A stretch of 64,000 nt of DNA, from NCBI GenBank assembly GCA_964424345.1, contig CAYRIK010000001.1:1-64000 (forward strand), read 5' to 3'. Shown in pieces: positions 44,811 to 52,582 of this stretch (its first letter is position 1; every line of letters begins with the position of its first letter). The notes under the pieces were generated by a model. It made no database searches, was not told the DNA's origin, and saw only the letters and a program-made list of their open reading frames with translations. The DNA comes from RGIG6307 sp964424345. GTDB taxonomy: Bacteria > Bacillota > Clostridia > Lachnospirales > Lachnospiraceae. Position numbers and translations under genes: made by a program.

Positions 44811-47447
44811 ATGGCTAAAAAGTGGGTATACCTTTTTACAGAAGGTGACGCTACCATGAGAAACTTACTTGGTGGTAAGGGTGCTAACCTTGCTGAGATG
44901 ACAAACTTAGGTCTTCCAGTACCACAGGGTTTCACAATTACAACTGAAGCTTGTACTCAGTATTATGAAGATGGTCAGCAGATCAACGAAGAAATTCAGG
45001 CACAGATTAACGAATACATCGTAAAGATGGAAGAAATCACAGGCAAGAAGTTTGGTGATTTAGAAAATCCATTACTCGTATCTGTTCGTTCTGGTGCTAG
45101 AGCTTCTATGCCAGGTATGATGGATACAATCCTTAACCTTGGTTTAAATGACGAAGTAGTTGAAGTAGTTGCTGCAAAGACAGGCAACGAAAGATGGGCT
45201 CGTGACTGCTACAGAAGATTCATCCAGATGTACTCTGACGTAGTTATGGAAGTTGGTAAGAAGTACTTCGAAGAACTCATCGACAAGATGAAAGAAGAAA
45301 AAGGCGTTAAGCAGGACGTTGAACTTACAGCAGCAGACTTAAAGGAATTAGCAGAACAGTTCAAGGCTGAATACAAGGCTAAGATCGGTGTTGAATTCCC
45401 TCAGGATCCAAAGGAACAGTTAATGGGCGCTGTTAAGGCTGTATTCCGTTCTTGGGACAACCCTCGTGCAAACGTATACCGTCGTGACAACGATATCCCT
45501 TATTCTTGGGGTACAGCTGTTAACGTACAGGAAATGGCATTCGGTAACTGGTCTGATGAATCTGGTACAGGTGTTGCATTTACTCGTGACCCAGCTACAG
45601 GTGAGAAGAAGCTTATGGGTGAATTCTTAATCAATGCTCAGGGTGAAGACGTAGTTGCTGGTGTTCGTACACCACAGCCTATCGCTGCTTTAGCAGAAGT
45701 TATGCCAGAAGTATTCGAACAGTTCACACAGGTTTGCTCTACATTAGAGAACCACTACAGAGATATGCAGGACATGGAATTCACTATCCAGGATAGAAAG
45801 CTTTTCATGTTACAGACAAGAAACGGTAAGAGAACAGCTCAGGCTGCTTTAAAGATCGCTTGTGATTTAGTTGATGAAGGTATGAGAACAGAGGAAGAAG
45901 CAGTAGCTATGATCGATCCTCGTAACTTAGATACTTTATTACATCCACAGTTCGACGCTAAGGCATTAAAGGCTGCTACTCCTATGGGTAAGGGTCTTGG
46001 CGCTTCTCCAGGTGCTGCTTGCGGTAAGGTTGTATTTACAGCTGAAGATGCAGAAAACTGGAACGCTAGAGGCGAAAAGGTTGTTTTAGTTCGTCTTGAA
46101 ACATCTCCAGAAGATATCACTGGTATGAAGGCATCTCAGGGTATCTTAACAGTACGTGGTGGTATGACATCTCACGCTGCAGTAGTTGCTCGTGGTATGG
46201 GTACTTGCTGTGTATCTGGTTGTGGCGACATCATCATGGATGAAGCTAACAAGAAATTCACATTAGCTGGAAAGACATTCCACGAAGGAGATTGCATCTC
46301 TATCGATGGTACAACAGGTAACATCTATGAGGGTATCATCCCAACAGTTGATGCTACAATCGCTGGTGAATTCGGAAGAATCATGGCTTGGGCTGACAAG
46401 TTCCGTAGATTAAAAGTTCGTACAAACGCTGATACACCATCTGATGCTAAGAAGGCTCGTGAACTTGGTGCAGAAGGTATCGGTCTTTGCCGTACAGAGC
46501 ATATGTTCTTCGAAGCTGACAGAATCGCAGCATTCAGAGAAATGATCTGTTCTGATACAGTAGAAGAAAGAGAAGAAGCTCTTGAAAAGATTTTACCATA
46601 TCAGCAGGGTGACTTCGAGAAGTTATACGAAGCATTAGAGGGTAACCCAGTTACTATCCGTTTCTTGGATCCACCTCTTCATGAGTTCGTTCCTACTGAA
46701 GAAGAAGATATTAAGAAATTAGCAGACGCTCAGGGCAAGTCTGTTGAAGACATCAAGGCTATCATCGCTTCCTTACATGAATTCAACCCAATGATGGGTC
46801 ATAGAGGATGCCGTCTTGCTGTTACATATCCTGAAATTGCAAGAATGCAGACAAAGGCTGTTATCCGTGCAGCTATCAATGTAAAGAAGGCTCATGCTGA
46901 TTGGAACATCAAACCAGAAATCATGATTCCTCTTACATCTGAAGTTAAAGAATACAAGTTCGTTAAGAAGGTTGTAGTTGAAACAGCAAACGCTGAAATC
47001 GCAGCAGCTGGTGTTGACATGGAATACGAAGTTGGTACTATGATGGAAATTCCACGTGCTTGCTTAACAGCTGACGAAATCGCTGCTGAAGCTGACTTCT
47101 TCTGCTTCGGTACAAACGACTTAACACAGATGACATATGGCTTCTCTCGTGATGATGCTGGTAAGTTCTTAAACGCTTACTATGATACAAAGATCTTCGA
47201 GAACGACCCATTTGCTAAGTTAGACCAGACAGGTGTTGGTAAACTTATGGATATGACTATCAAACTTGGTAAGCCAGTAAATCCTAAGTTACATGTTGGT
47301 ATCTGTGGTGAACATGGCGGTGACCCATCTTCTGTAGAATTCTGCCACAAGATCGGTCTTGACTATGTATCTTGTTCTCCATTCCGCGTGCCAATCGCTA
47401 GATTAGCAGCAGCTCAGGCAGCAATCGCAGAAAAGAGTGCAAAATAA
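44811..47447 (+). CDS. ppdK: pyruvate, phosphate dikinase
   Basis: An 878-residue enzyme interconverting pyruvate, ATP and phosphate with phosphoenolpyruvate, AMP and PPi. The N-terminal nucleotide-binding domain opens WVYLFTEGDA; the phosphohistidine is in GGMTSHAAVVARGMG near residue 455; the C-terminal PEP/pyruvate domain includes CFGTNDLTQMTYGFSRDD and CGEHGGDPSSVEFCH. With the PPi-type phosphofructokinase it fits PPi-linked glycolysis. Codon use is very strongly biased, indicating high expression. AGGAGG precedes the start. Confidence 0.97.
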   Translation: MAKKWVYLFTEGDATMRNLLGGKGANLAEMTNLGLPVPQGFTITTEACTQYYEDGQQINEEIQAQINEYIVKMEEITGKKFGDLENPLLVSVRSGARASMPGMMDTILNLGLNDEVVEVVAAKTGNERWARDCYRRFIQMYSDVVMEVGKKYFEELIDKMKEEKGVKQDVELTAADLKELAEQFKAEYKAKIGVEFPQDPKEQLMGAVKAVFRSWDNPRANVYRRDNDIPYSWGTAVNVQEMAFGNWSDESGTGVAFTRDPATGEKKLMGEFLINAQGEDVVAGVRTPQPIAALAEVMPEVFEQFTQVCSTLENHYRDMQDMEFTIQDRKLFMLQTRNGKRTAQAALKIACDLVDEGMRTEEEAVAMIDPRNLDTLLHPQFDAKALKAATPMGKGLGASPGAACGKVVFTAEDAENWNARGEKVVLVRLETSPEDITGMKASQGILTVRGGMTSHAAVVARGMGTCCVSGCGDIIMDEANKKFTLAGKTFHEGDCISIDGTTGNIYEGIIPTVDATIAGEFGRIMAWADKFRRLKVRTNADTPSDAKKARELGAEGIGLCRTEHMFFEADRIAAFREMICSDTVEEREEALEKILPYQQGDFEKLYEALEGNPVTIRFLDPPLHEFVPTEEEDIKKLADAQGKSVEDIKAIIASLHEFNPMMGHRGCRLAVTYPEIARMQTKAVIRAAINVKKAHADWNIKPEIMIPLTSEVKEYKFVKKVVVETANAEIAAAGVDMEYEVGTMMEIPRACLTADEIAAEADFFCFGTNDLTQMTYGFSRDDAGKFLNAYYDTKIFENDPFAKLDQTGVGKLMDMTIKLGKPVNPKLHVGICGEHGGDPSSVEFCHKIGLDYVSCSPFRVPIARLAAAQAAIAEKSAK

Positions 47448-47481
47448 TTATATCTTGAGTCAAAATGATAAATAGATAATG

Positions 47482-47520
47482 ATATGGAGGTAAACATATT
47501 GTTTGCCTCCATATTTTTTT
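47482..47520 (+). terminator. intrinsic terminator after ppdK
   Basis: ATATGGAGG (47482-47490) pairs with CCTCCATAT (47506-47514), extended by T-G and AAAC-GTTT, around an ATATT loop, followed by seven T. Confidence 0.9.
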
Positions 47521-47571
47521 ATATAAAGTATTGCTTCGTAAAAACGCTTGACTCAGCAAAGTGGAGCAAGC
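47514..47571 (+). repeat. possible divergent copy C of the terminator-attached repeat
   Basis: Directly after the ppdK terminator T tract comes TATATA, a short spacer and TAAAAACGCT, then a hairpin GCTTG-A-CTC (47546-47554) with GAGCAAGC (47564-47571). The order and the TAAAAACGCT string match the copy at 58020-58050, but the long palindrome is missing. A further small hairpin, GTGGA with TCCAC (47603-47616), lies downstream. The rest up to 47735 holds only a TATAAT box at 47692-47697. Confidence 0.35.
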
Positions 47572-47735
47572 CTCTTATGCGTGAGGAATATAGGAAATTG
47601 AAGTGGACATCTCCACATTGTTATTTGCTAATAAATATAATTTTCAAGAAAAATTAAGAAAAACAGTTCAGTTTTGTTAAGAAATTTCTTTTATAATGGC
47701 ACTAGAACGACGGAATCGTAAAGAGGCACAAGATT

Positions 47736-48401
47736 ATGAAAGAAAGATTAGAAAAAATAATACCCAAAAACATGAGATTACCGTTGGTTTGGGCCTTGGT
47801 TTTTAACTGTATTGCTTATTATGGAACAAGGATAATTATGAGTGAAAGCTATCATCATGATATTTCCAATGATTTAGATGTAAAATTTCCATTCTTGCCA
47901 TGGACAGCAGCAATTTATTTAGGCTGTTATGTATTTTGGGCAATCAATTATATATTAGGATGTCAGCAAAAGGAACAAGAAGCATTTCACTTTATCAGTG
48001 CAGATTTTGCAGCAAAAATCGTATGTATGATATGTTTTGTCGTATTTCCAACGACAAATGCAAGACCTGTCATAGAAGGAAATTCTTTTTGGGAACAAGT
48101 GATGATGTGGCTGTATCAAAATGATGCAGCAGATAATCTGTTTCCATCGATTCATTGTCTGACAAGCTGGTTTTGCTTTATTGCAGTAAGAAAAAATGAA
48201 AAGATACCTTGCTGGTATAAAGCAGCATCAGTTATTTTTGCAATCAGTGTATGTATATCAACCTTAACAACCAAACAGCATGTGTGGATAGATGTTGTGG
48301 CTGGGGTGGCACTTGCAGAAGGAAGTTATTGGTTTGTTGAAAAAAGTAGATTTTGTATATGGTATACACACGCTATGTCAAAAGTTTATAGTGTATTATA
48401 A
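47736..48401 (+). CDS. PAP2-like phosphatase family membrane protein
   Basis: A 221-residue protein with about five membrane segments and PAP2-type motifs: PTTNARP in the first motif region, PSIHCLTSW in the second, and KQHVWIDVVAG in the third (His and Asp). These form the phosphatase site of lipid phosphatases. Together with pssA and psd immediately downstream it suggests phospholipid metabolism, perhaps phosphatidic acid dephosphorylation; that is inferred. It lies 29 bases upstream of pssA. Confidence 0.82.
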   Translation: MKERLEKIIPKNMRLPLVWALVFNCIAYYGTRIIMSESYHHDISNDLDVKFPFLPWTAAIYLGCYVFWAINYILGCQQKEQEAFHFISADFAAKIVCMICFVVFPTTNARPVIEGNSFWEQVMMWLYQNDAADNLFPSIHCLTSWFCFIAVRKNEKIPCWYKAASVIFAISVCISTLTTKQHVWIDVVAGVALAEGSYWFVEKSRFCIWYTHAMSKVYSVL

Positions 48402-48430
48402 TGTAAATAAATGTTATGAGGGAGAAACAA

Positions 48431-49051
48431 ATGAAAAAGAAAGTACTGGGATATTGGGATTACACAGTAATATTAACTTATTTAGGAATGTTATTTGCTT
48501 ATTTAGGCATTATGAATGCAATCGGACAGGAGTACAGAAATGCAATTTTATGTCTGATGATGGCAGGAGTTTGCGATATGTTTGATGGAGCTGTTGCAGC
48601 TACAAAATCCAGAAATGTAAGCGAAAAACGTTTTGGTATTCAGATTGACTCTTTGAGTGATTTGATTAGTTTTGGATTGCTTCCAAGCATTTTTGTATAC
48701 ATGATTTCAGGAAGAACAAAAATAACAGGCATTATTTGTGCGGTATTCGCATTGTGTGCATTGATTCGTTTAGCATATTTCAATGTATTAGAAGAAGAAC
48801 GTCAGCAAGAGACAAGCGAAAAGAGAAAAAGTTATCTTGGCGTTCCGGTTACAACTATTGCTGTATTCTTACCGCTCGTATATATGATTTATGCAAATGT
48901 TGTACAGAGTAATGTATGTTTTCCGTTGCTGTTAGGTATTGTAGGCATTGGATATTTATCTCCAATCGAAATTAAAAAACCTGGAACCGTTGGAAAAATT
49001 TGCATATTGGTGCTTGGTATTGCAGAAGTACTCGCAATTTTATGCTTTTAG
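48431..49051 (+). CDS. pssA: CDP-diacylglycerol--serine O-phosphatidyltransferase
   Basis: A 206-residue membrane enzyme that makes phosphatidylserine. The CDP-alcohol phosphotransferase region is CDMFDGAVAATKSRN followed by FGIQIDSLSDLISFG, with the metal-binding Asp residues kept. The Arg usually found as DGxxAR is Ala here (DGAVAA). ATG 48431 follows GAGGGAG; an ATG at 48416 would precede that site. psd follows 23 bases later, giving a phosphatidylethanolamine pathway. Confidence 0.9.
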   Translation: MKKKVLGYWDYTVILTYLGMLFAYLGIMNAIGQEYRNAILCLMMAGVCDMFDGAVAATKSRNVSEKRFGIQIDSLSDLISFGLLPSIFVYMISGRTKITGIICAVFALCALIRLAYFNVLEEERQQETSEKRKSYLGVPVTTIAVFLPLVYMIYANVVQSNVCFPLLLGIVGIGYLSPIEIKKPGTVGKICILVLGIAEVLAILCF

Positions 49052-49074
49052 GAAAATAGTGGGATGTAAGAAAT

Positions 49075-49902
49075 ATGAAAGATACGTTAATACTACGTTT
49101 TTTATATAAAACAGTAATTGGAAGAATGTTGCTGAAGATATTGGTACAGCCAAAGGTATCTAAAATAGGCGGGAAAGTGCTTTCTTCTCGAATATCTAAA
49201 ATCATTGTTCCATATTATATTCGAAAACATCATATAGATATGACAGACATCGATGTTCCAAAAGGAGGATTTACCTCCTTTAATGATTTCTTTACAAGAA
49301 AAAGAAATATGGAAATGTTTGATATTACAAGAGAACATTTGATTAGTCCATGTGATGGATTTTTAACAATCAAAGAGATTACAAAAGATACGTCTCTTTG
49401 GATTAAGCATACAGAATACTTTTTGAAAGATTTATTGCAGGACGAACAACTCGCACAAAAGTTAGAAGGTGGAACGGCATTTATTTTTCGTTTGACGCCG
49501 TCTCATTATCATAGATACTGTTATGCTGCAAGTGGAACGATTTGTGCTTCTAAAAAAATTCAAGGAGTTTTGCATTGTGTCAGACCTGTGGCATTAAGTA
49601 CGATGCCGGTGTTTGTTCAAAACAGCAGAGAATATCAAGTATTAGATACAGAATGTTTTGGTTCTATGGTGCAAATGGAAGTAGGCGCATTGTTAGTCGG
49701 TAAAATAAGCAATCATATAAGAGCATTACAAGATGTATATGTAACAGCAGGAGAAGAAAAAGGGTACTTTGAATTTGGAGGTTCTACGATTATTTTATTT
49801 TGTGAGAAAGAAAAAATTCGTATCAATCCAGCTATGAATGCTTCTAAGCATGAATTAGAAATTCCAGTAAAAATGGGAGAATACATTGCATCAAAATTAT
49901 AA
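49075..49902 (+). CDS. psd: phosphatidylserine decarboxylase
   Basis: A 275-residue pyruvoyl-dependent enzyme converting phosphatidylserine to phosphatidylethanolamine. Self-cleavage would occur at the Ser of FEFGGSTIILF (GGST, near residue 240), producing a short alpha chain. The His of the catalytic site is in LTPSHYHRYCY. It follows pssA with GTAAGAA-type weak spacing. The 3' end leads into a hairpin that also covers the rubrerythrin ribosome binding site. Confidence 0.94.
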   Translation: MKDTLILRFLYKTVIGRMLLKILVQPKVSKIGGKVLSSRISKIIVPYYIRKHHIDMTDIDVPKGGFTSFNDFFTRKRNMEMFDITREHLISPCDGFLTIKEITKDTSLWIKHTEYFLKDLLQDEQLAQKLEGGTAFIFRLTPSHYHRYCYAASGTICASKKIQGVLHCVRPVALSTMPVFVQNSREYQVLDTECFGSMVQMEVGALLVGKISNHIRALQDVYVTAGEEKGYFEFGGSTIILFCEKEKIRINPAMNASKHELEIPVKMGEYIASKL

Positions 49903-49910
49903 AAATGCAC

Positions 49911-49952
49911 AAAATAACCTCTGAAAGAAACAAACTCAGGAGGTTATTTTTT
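49911..49952 (+). promoter_or_regulatory. terminator-like hairpin covering the rubrerythrin ribosome binding site
   Basis: AAAATAACCTC (49911-49921) pairs with GAGGTTATTTT (49940-49950), extended inside by TGA-TCA with one bulged G. A T run follows. The GGAGG (49939-49943) for the rubrerythrin ATG at 49953 is within the 3' arm, so one structure could both end psd transcripts and block translation. Confidence 0.65.
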
Positions 49953-50492
49953 ATGTCCAACAAGTATAAGGGAACAAAAACAGAAGAAAATTTAGTGGCG
50001 GCATTTGCAGGAGAGTCAGAGGCAAGAAATAAATATACCTATTTTGCTTCTGTAGCAAAAGAAGAAGGATATGAGCAGATTGCAGCTATCTTTTTAGAAA
50101 CAGCAAATAATGAAAAAGAGCACGCAAAATTGTGGTTTCAGGAATTGGGATTATTAAATGATAGTGCTTCTAATTTAGAAGCGGCGGCAAAAGGAGAAAA
50201 TTACGAATGGACAGAAATGTATGATGACTTTGCCAAAACAGCAGAAGAGGAAGGATTTAAAGAACTTGCTGCAAAATTTCGTGCGGTTGCGGCTGTGGAA
50301 AAAACACATGAAGAACGCTACCGCACGTTATTAAATAATGTAGAAAACAAAACTGTTTTTGAAAAATGTTCTGTGCAAATCTGGGTATGCAGAAATTGTG
50401 GGCATCTCGTTGTTGGAACAAAAGCACCACAGGTTTGTGCTGTGTGCGGATATACACAGGGATATTTTGAGATAAAAGCAGAAAATTACTAA
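49953..50492 (+). CDS. rubrerythrin
   Basis: A 179-residue peroxide-scavenging protein of anaerobes. The N-terminal ferritin-like four-helix bundle has diiron ligands in AFAGESEARNKY, ANNEKEHAKLW and AAVEKTHEERY. The C-terminal rubredoxin-like domain has WVCRNCGHLV and QVCAVCGY. ATG 49953 follows GGAGG; an ATG at 49905 would precede the hairpin. Its stop codon interleaves with that of the convergent gene. Confidence 0.93.
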   Translation: MSNKYKGTKTEENLVAAFAGESEARNKYTYFASVAKEEGYEQIAAIFLETANNEKEHAKLWFQELGLLNDSASNLEAAAKGENYEWTEMYDDFAKTAEEEGFKELAAKFRAVAAVEKTHEERYRTLLNNVENKTVFEKCSVQIWVCRNCGHLVVGTKAPQVCAVCGYTQGYFEIKAENY

Positions 50493-51664
50493 ATTTCGTT
50501 TGTTTGTAATGCTGCTCGAATATCTGCTTCCGAAGCAGTGATATTTCCTTGTATCATTTTGGCAGAACCGCCTCCCTTTGCACCAAAGGCGTTACGAAGA
50601 AGCTGGGCTGCCTGTTTGCAGTCTTTAGATGCAGAACCAAGCACGAAGGTGTAACCACATTTGGCATCGCCTACGAAAATACCACAATATCCACTATATT
50701 TTGTACAAAGTTCATTTACGGCATCTCTGATTGCTTTTGTGTCTAAGTCTTTTTGGAATAAGAACACATCTTGTACGGTATCAGAAGCTGGCAGTTTTGT
50801 AAGTTCCGCTTCTAATACTTTCTTTTGCAGATCGTTTATGCGTAAGATAAGAGCCTGTTGGTCTTGCTTTGCTTTTTCCACAGCAGAAGCGACCTCAGGC
50901 TGTTTTGCAGAAAGAAGCATGGAAATCTGTTCTACACTTGTTTGCTTTGCCTGATAATCTGCGATAGCACGAGAACCGCACAGGATTGTCAGACGCATAC
51001 CGCCTCTATGTGCCATAGCGTGAACGATTTTTACGATACCGATTTCACCTGTATGATATACATGAGGAGCACAGCAAGCACACATATCATATTCTGGTAA
51101 AATAACAATTCTTACATCACCAGACAATTCTTTTTTGCTGCGATAATCCATTGTTGCAAGTGTTTTGGCATCTGGAAATACAATTTGAAACGCGATATTT
51201 TTATAAATTGCTTCATTTGCCTGAATTTCTAATTCTTTAATTTGTTCCATTGTTAATGGTCCATCAAAGTCTAAAGTAGTTTCTGTTAAACCTAAATGAA
51301 ATCCAACATTGTTGTAGCCATATGTTTTATGAACGATACCTGATATGATATGTTCAGCAGAATGTTGCTGCATAAAATCAAAACGACGTTTCCAGTCAAT
51401 CTGACAAGTTACCTTTTCGCCTACAAGTAAAGCAGACTTTGTATAATGTGTGATTACATCGTCTTTTATTTGTACATCCAATACTTCTATATCGTTGATT
51501 GAACCTAAATCACAAAACTGACCGCCGCCTTCTGGAAAGAAAACGGTCTGATCTAATATTACAGCATAGGTCTGTTTCTCGGAACAATATTCACAGCTAA
51601 GTACAACAGCACTACAGCTAGTTACATGAGAATCCTGATCGTATATTTTTAATGTTTTTTGCAT
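50489..51664 (-). CDS. alanyl-tRNA editing protein (AlaX-type, with DHHA1 domain)
   Basis: A 391-residue trans-editing factor that would deacylate mischarged tRNA-Ala. It resembles the editing half of AlaRS: HSAEH supplies the HxxxH zinc ligands, CACCAPH gives the CxxxH, and the C-terminal DHHA1 domain ends with GGGSAKMIQGNI. ATG 51664 follows AGGAGG on the reverse strand; an ATG at 51721 would lie upstream of that site. Convergent with rubrerythrin, with stops sharing bases. Confidence 0.88.
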   Translation of the reverse strand: MQKTLKIYDQDSHVTSCSAVVLSCEYCSEKQTYAVILDQTVFFPEGGGQFCDLGSINDIEVLDVQIKDDVITHYTKSALLVGEKVTCQIDWKRRFDFMQQHSAEHIISGIVHKTYGYNNVGFHLGLTETTLDFDGPLTMEQIKELEIQANEAIYKNIAFQIVFPDAKTLATMDYRSKKELSGDVRIVILPEYDMCACCAPHVYHTGEIGIVKIVHAMAHRGGMRLTILCGSRAIADYQAKQTSVEQISMLLSAKQPEVASAVEKAKQDQQALILRINDLQKKVLEAELTKLPASDTVQDVFLFQKDLDTKAIRDAVNELCTKYSGYCGIFVGDAKCGYTFVLGSASKDCKQAAQLLRNAFGAKGGGSAKMIQGNITASEADIRAALQTNEI

Positions 51665-51750
51665 GATAATGCCTCCTAGAATGATACCTTTCATTGTAAA
51701 CGATAGATTTTGGAAAAGCAATATGTAAACAAATTTCTGTTTCTTCCTTG

Positions 51751-51779
51751 TTGTATCTGATTCAAAAAAATGCTATGCT
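51751..51779 (+). promoter_or_regulatory. sigma-A promoter of queH
   Basis: TTGTAT (51751-51756), 17-base spacer, TATGCT (51774-51779) with a preceding TGC extended -10. Confidence 0.55.
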
Positions 51780-51818
51780 GAATACGATTGAAATTACACA
51801 TAAGGGAAAGAACTATTT

Positions 51819-52466
51819 ATGAATAAACGAAATTATAATCAGGAAATGGAAAAAATCATATCCAATCCGCAAATGAGAGGAAAAAGGTTGTTTTTACACA
51901 GTTGTTGTGCTCCTTGCAGCAGTGCTGTATTAGAACGTTTGCGTAGTGTTTTTCAAATTACGGTTTTTTATTATAATCCAAATATCTCTTGGCAGGAAGA
52001 ATATCAGTTAAGGGCAGCAGAACAAAAAAGGCTGATAGAATGGTTCAATACACAGGAAGATATTAAAAAGGGAGAAGCATATCCGATTGATTATATAGAA
52101 GGGGATTACGAACCGGAGTTATTTTTGCAGGCGGCAAAAGGATTGGAATTAGAGCCGGAAGGCGGCGCAAGATGTGAAAAATGTTTTGATTTGCGTTTGC
52201 GTAAAACAATAGAACAGGCACAAAAGGTATGTGCGGATTTTGTGACAACAACGCTTACCATCAGTCCTTTAAAAAATGCAGTACTATTAAATACGATAGG
52301 AGAAAATCTTGTCTTAGACACAAAGGTAGTATGGCTGCCAAGTGATTTTAAGAAAAAAAACGGTTACAAGCGAAGCGTAGAACTGTCAGCAGAGCATGAT
52401 TTGTACAGACAAGATTATTGTGGCTGTGCATATTCTAAAGCAGAACGAGAACGTATGACAAAATAA
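51819..52466 (+). CDS. queH: epoxyqueuosine reductase QueH
   Basis: A 215-residue enzyme for the last step of queuosine synthesis in tRNA. The N-terminal Cys cluster is LHSCCAPCSSAVLER, the middle pair is GGARCEKCFDLRL, and the C-terminal YCGCAYS supplies more ligands; in QueH these Cys residues bind an iron-sulfur cluster and a further metal. ATG follows AAGGGAAAG. The call is based on the full Cys pattern. Confidence 0.93.
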   Translation: MNKRNYNQEMEKIISNPQMRGKRLFLHSCCAPCSSAVLERLRSVFQITVFYYNPNISWQEEYQLRAAEQKRLIEWFNTQEDIKKGEAYPIDYIEGDYEPELFLQAAKGLELEPEGGARCEKCFDLRLRKTIEQAQKVCADFVTTTLTISPLKNAVLLNTIGENLVLDTKVVWLPSDFKKKNGYKRSVELSAEHDLYRQDYCGCAYSKAERERMTK

Positions 52467-52489
52467 CTGTCGAAGAATTGTTGAGATGC

Positions 52490-52519
52490 TTGACGAATGA
52501 AGCTGAGATAATGTATACT
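52490..52519 (+). promoter_or_regulatory. sigma-A promoter of argS
   Basis: TTGACG (52490-52495), 18-base spacer, TATACT (52514-52519) with TG just before it. The leader to argS is about 55 bases, with no room for a T-box. Confidence 0.65.
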
Positions 52520-52582
52520 GACCTTTATAACTTTTACGTTTAGAGTGTGTGAAAACTTATACACAAGAAAGAGAGATAAAAC

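Noticed and set aside
49905..49952. Upstream ATG that would extend rubrerythrin by 16 residues
   Set aside because: The extension would run through the hairpin and the GGAGG, and rubrerythrins begin near ATG 49953. The same reasoning rejects the 9043, 27404 and 51721 starts of their genes.
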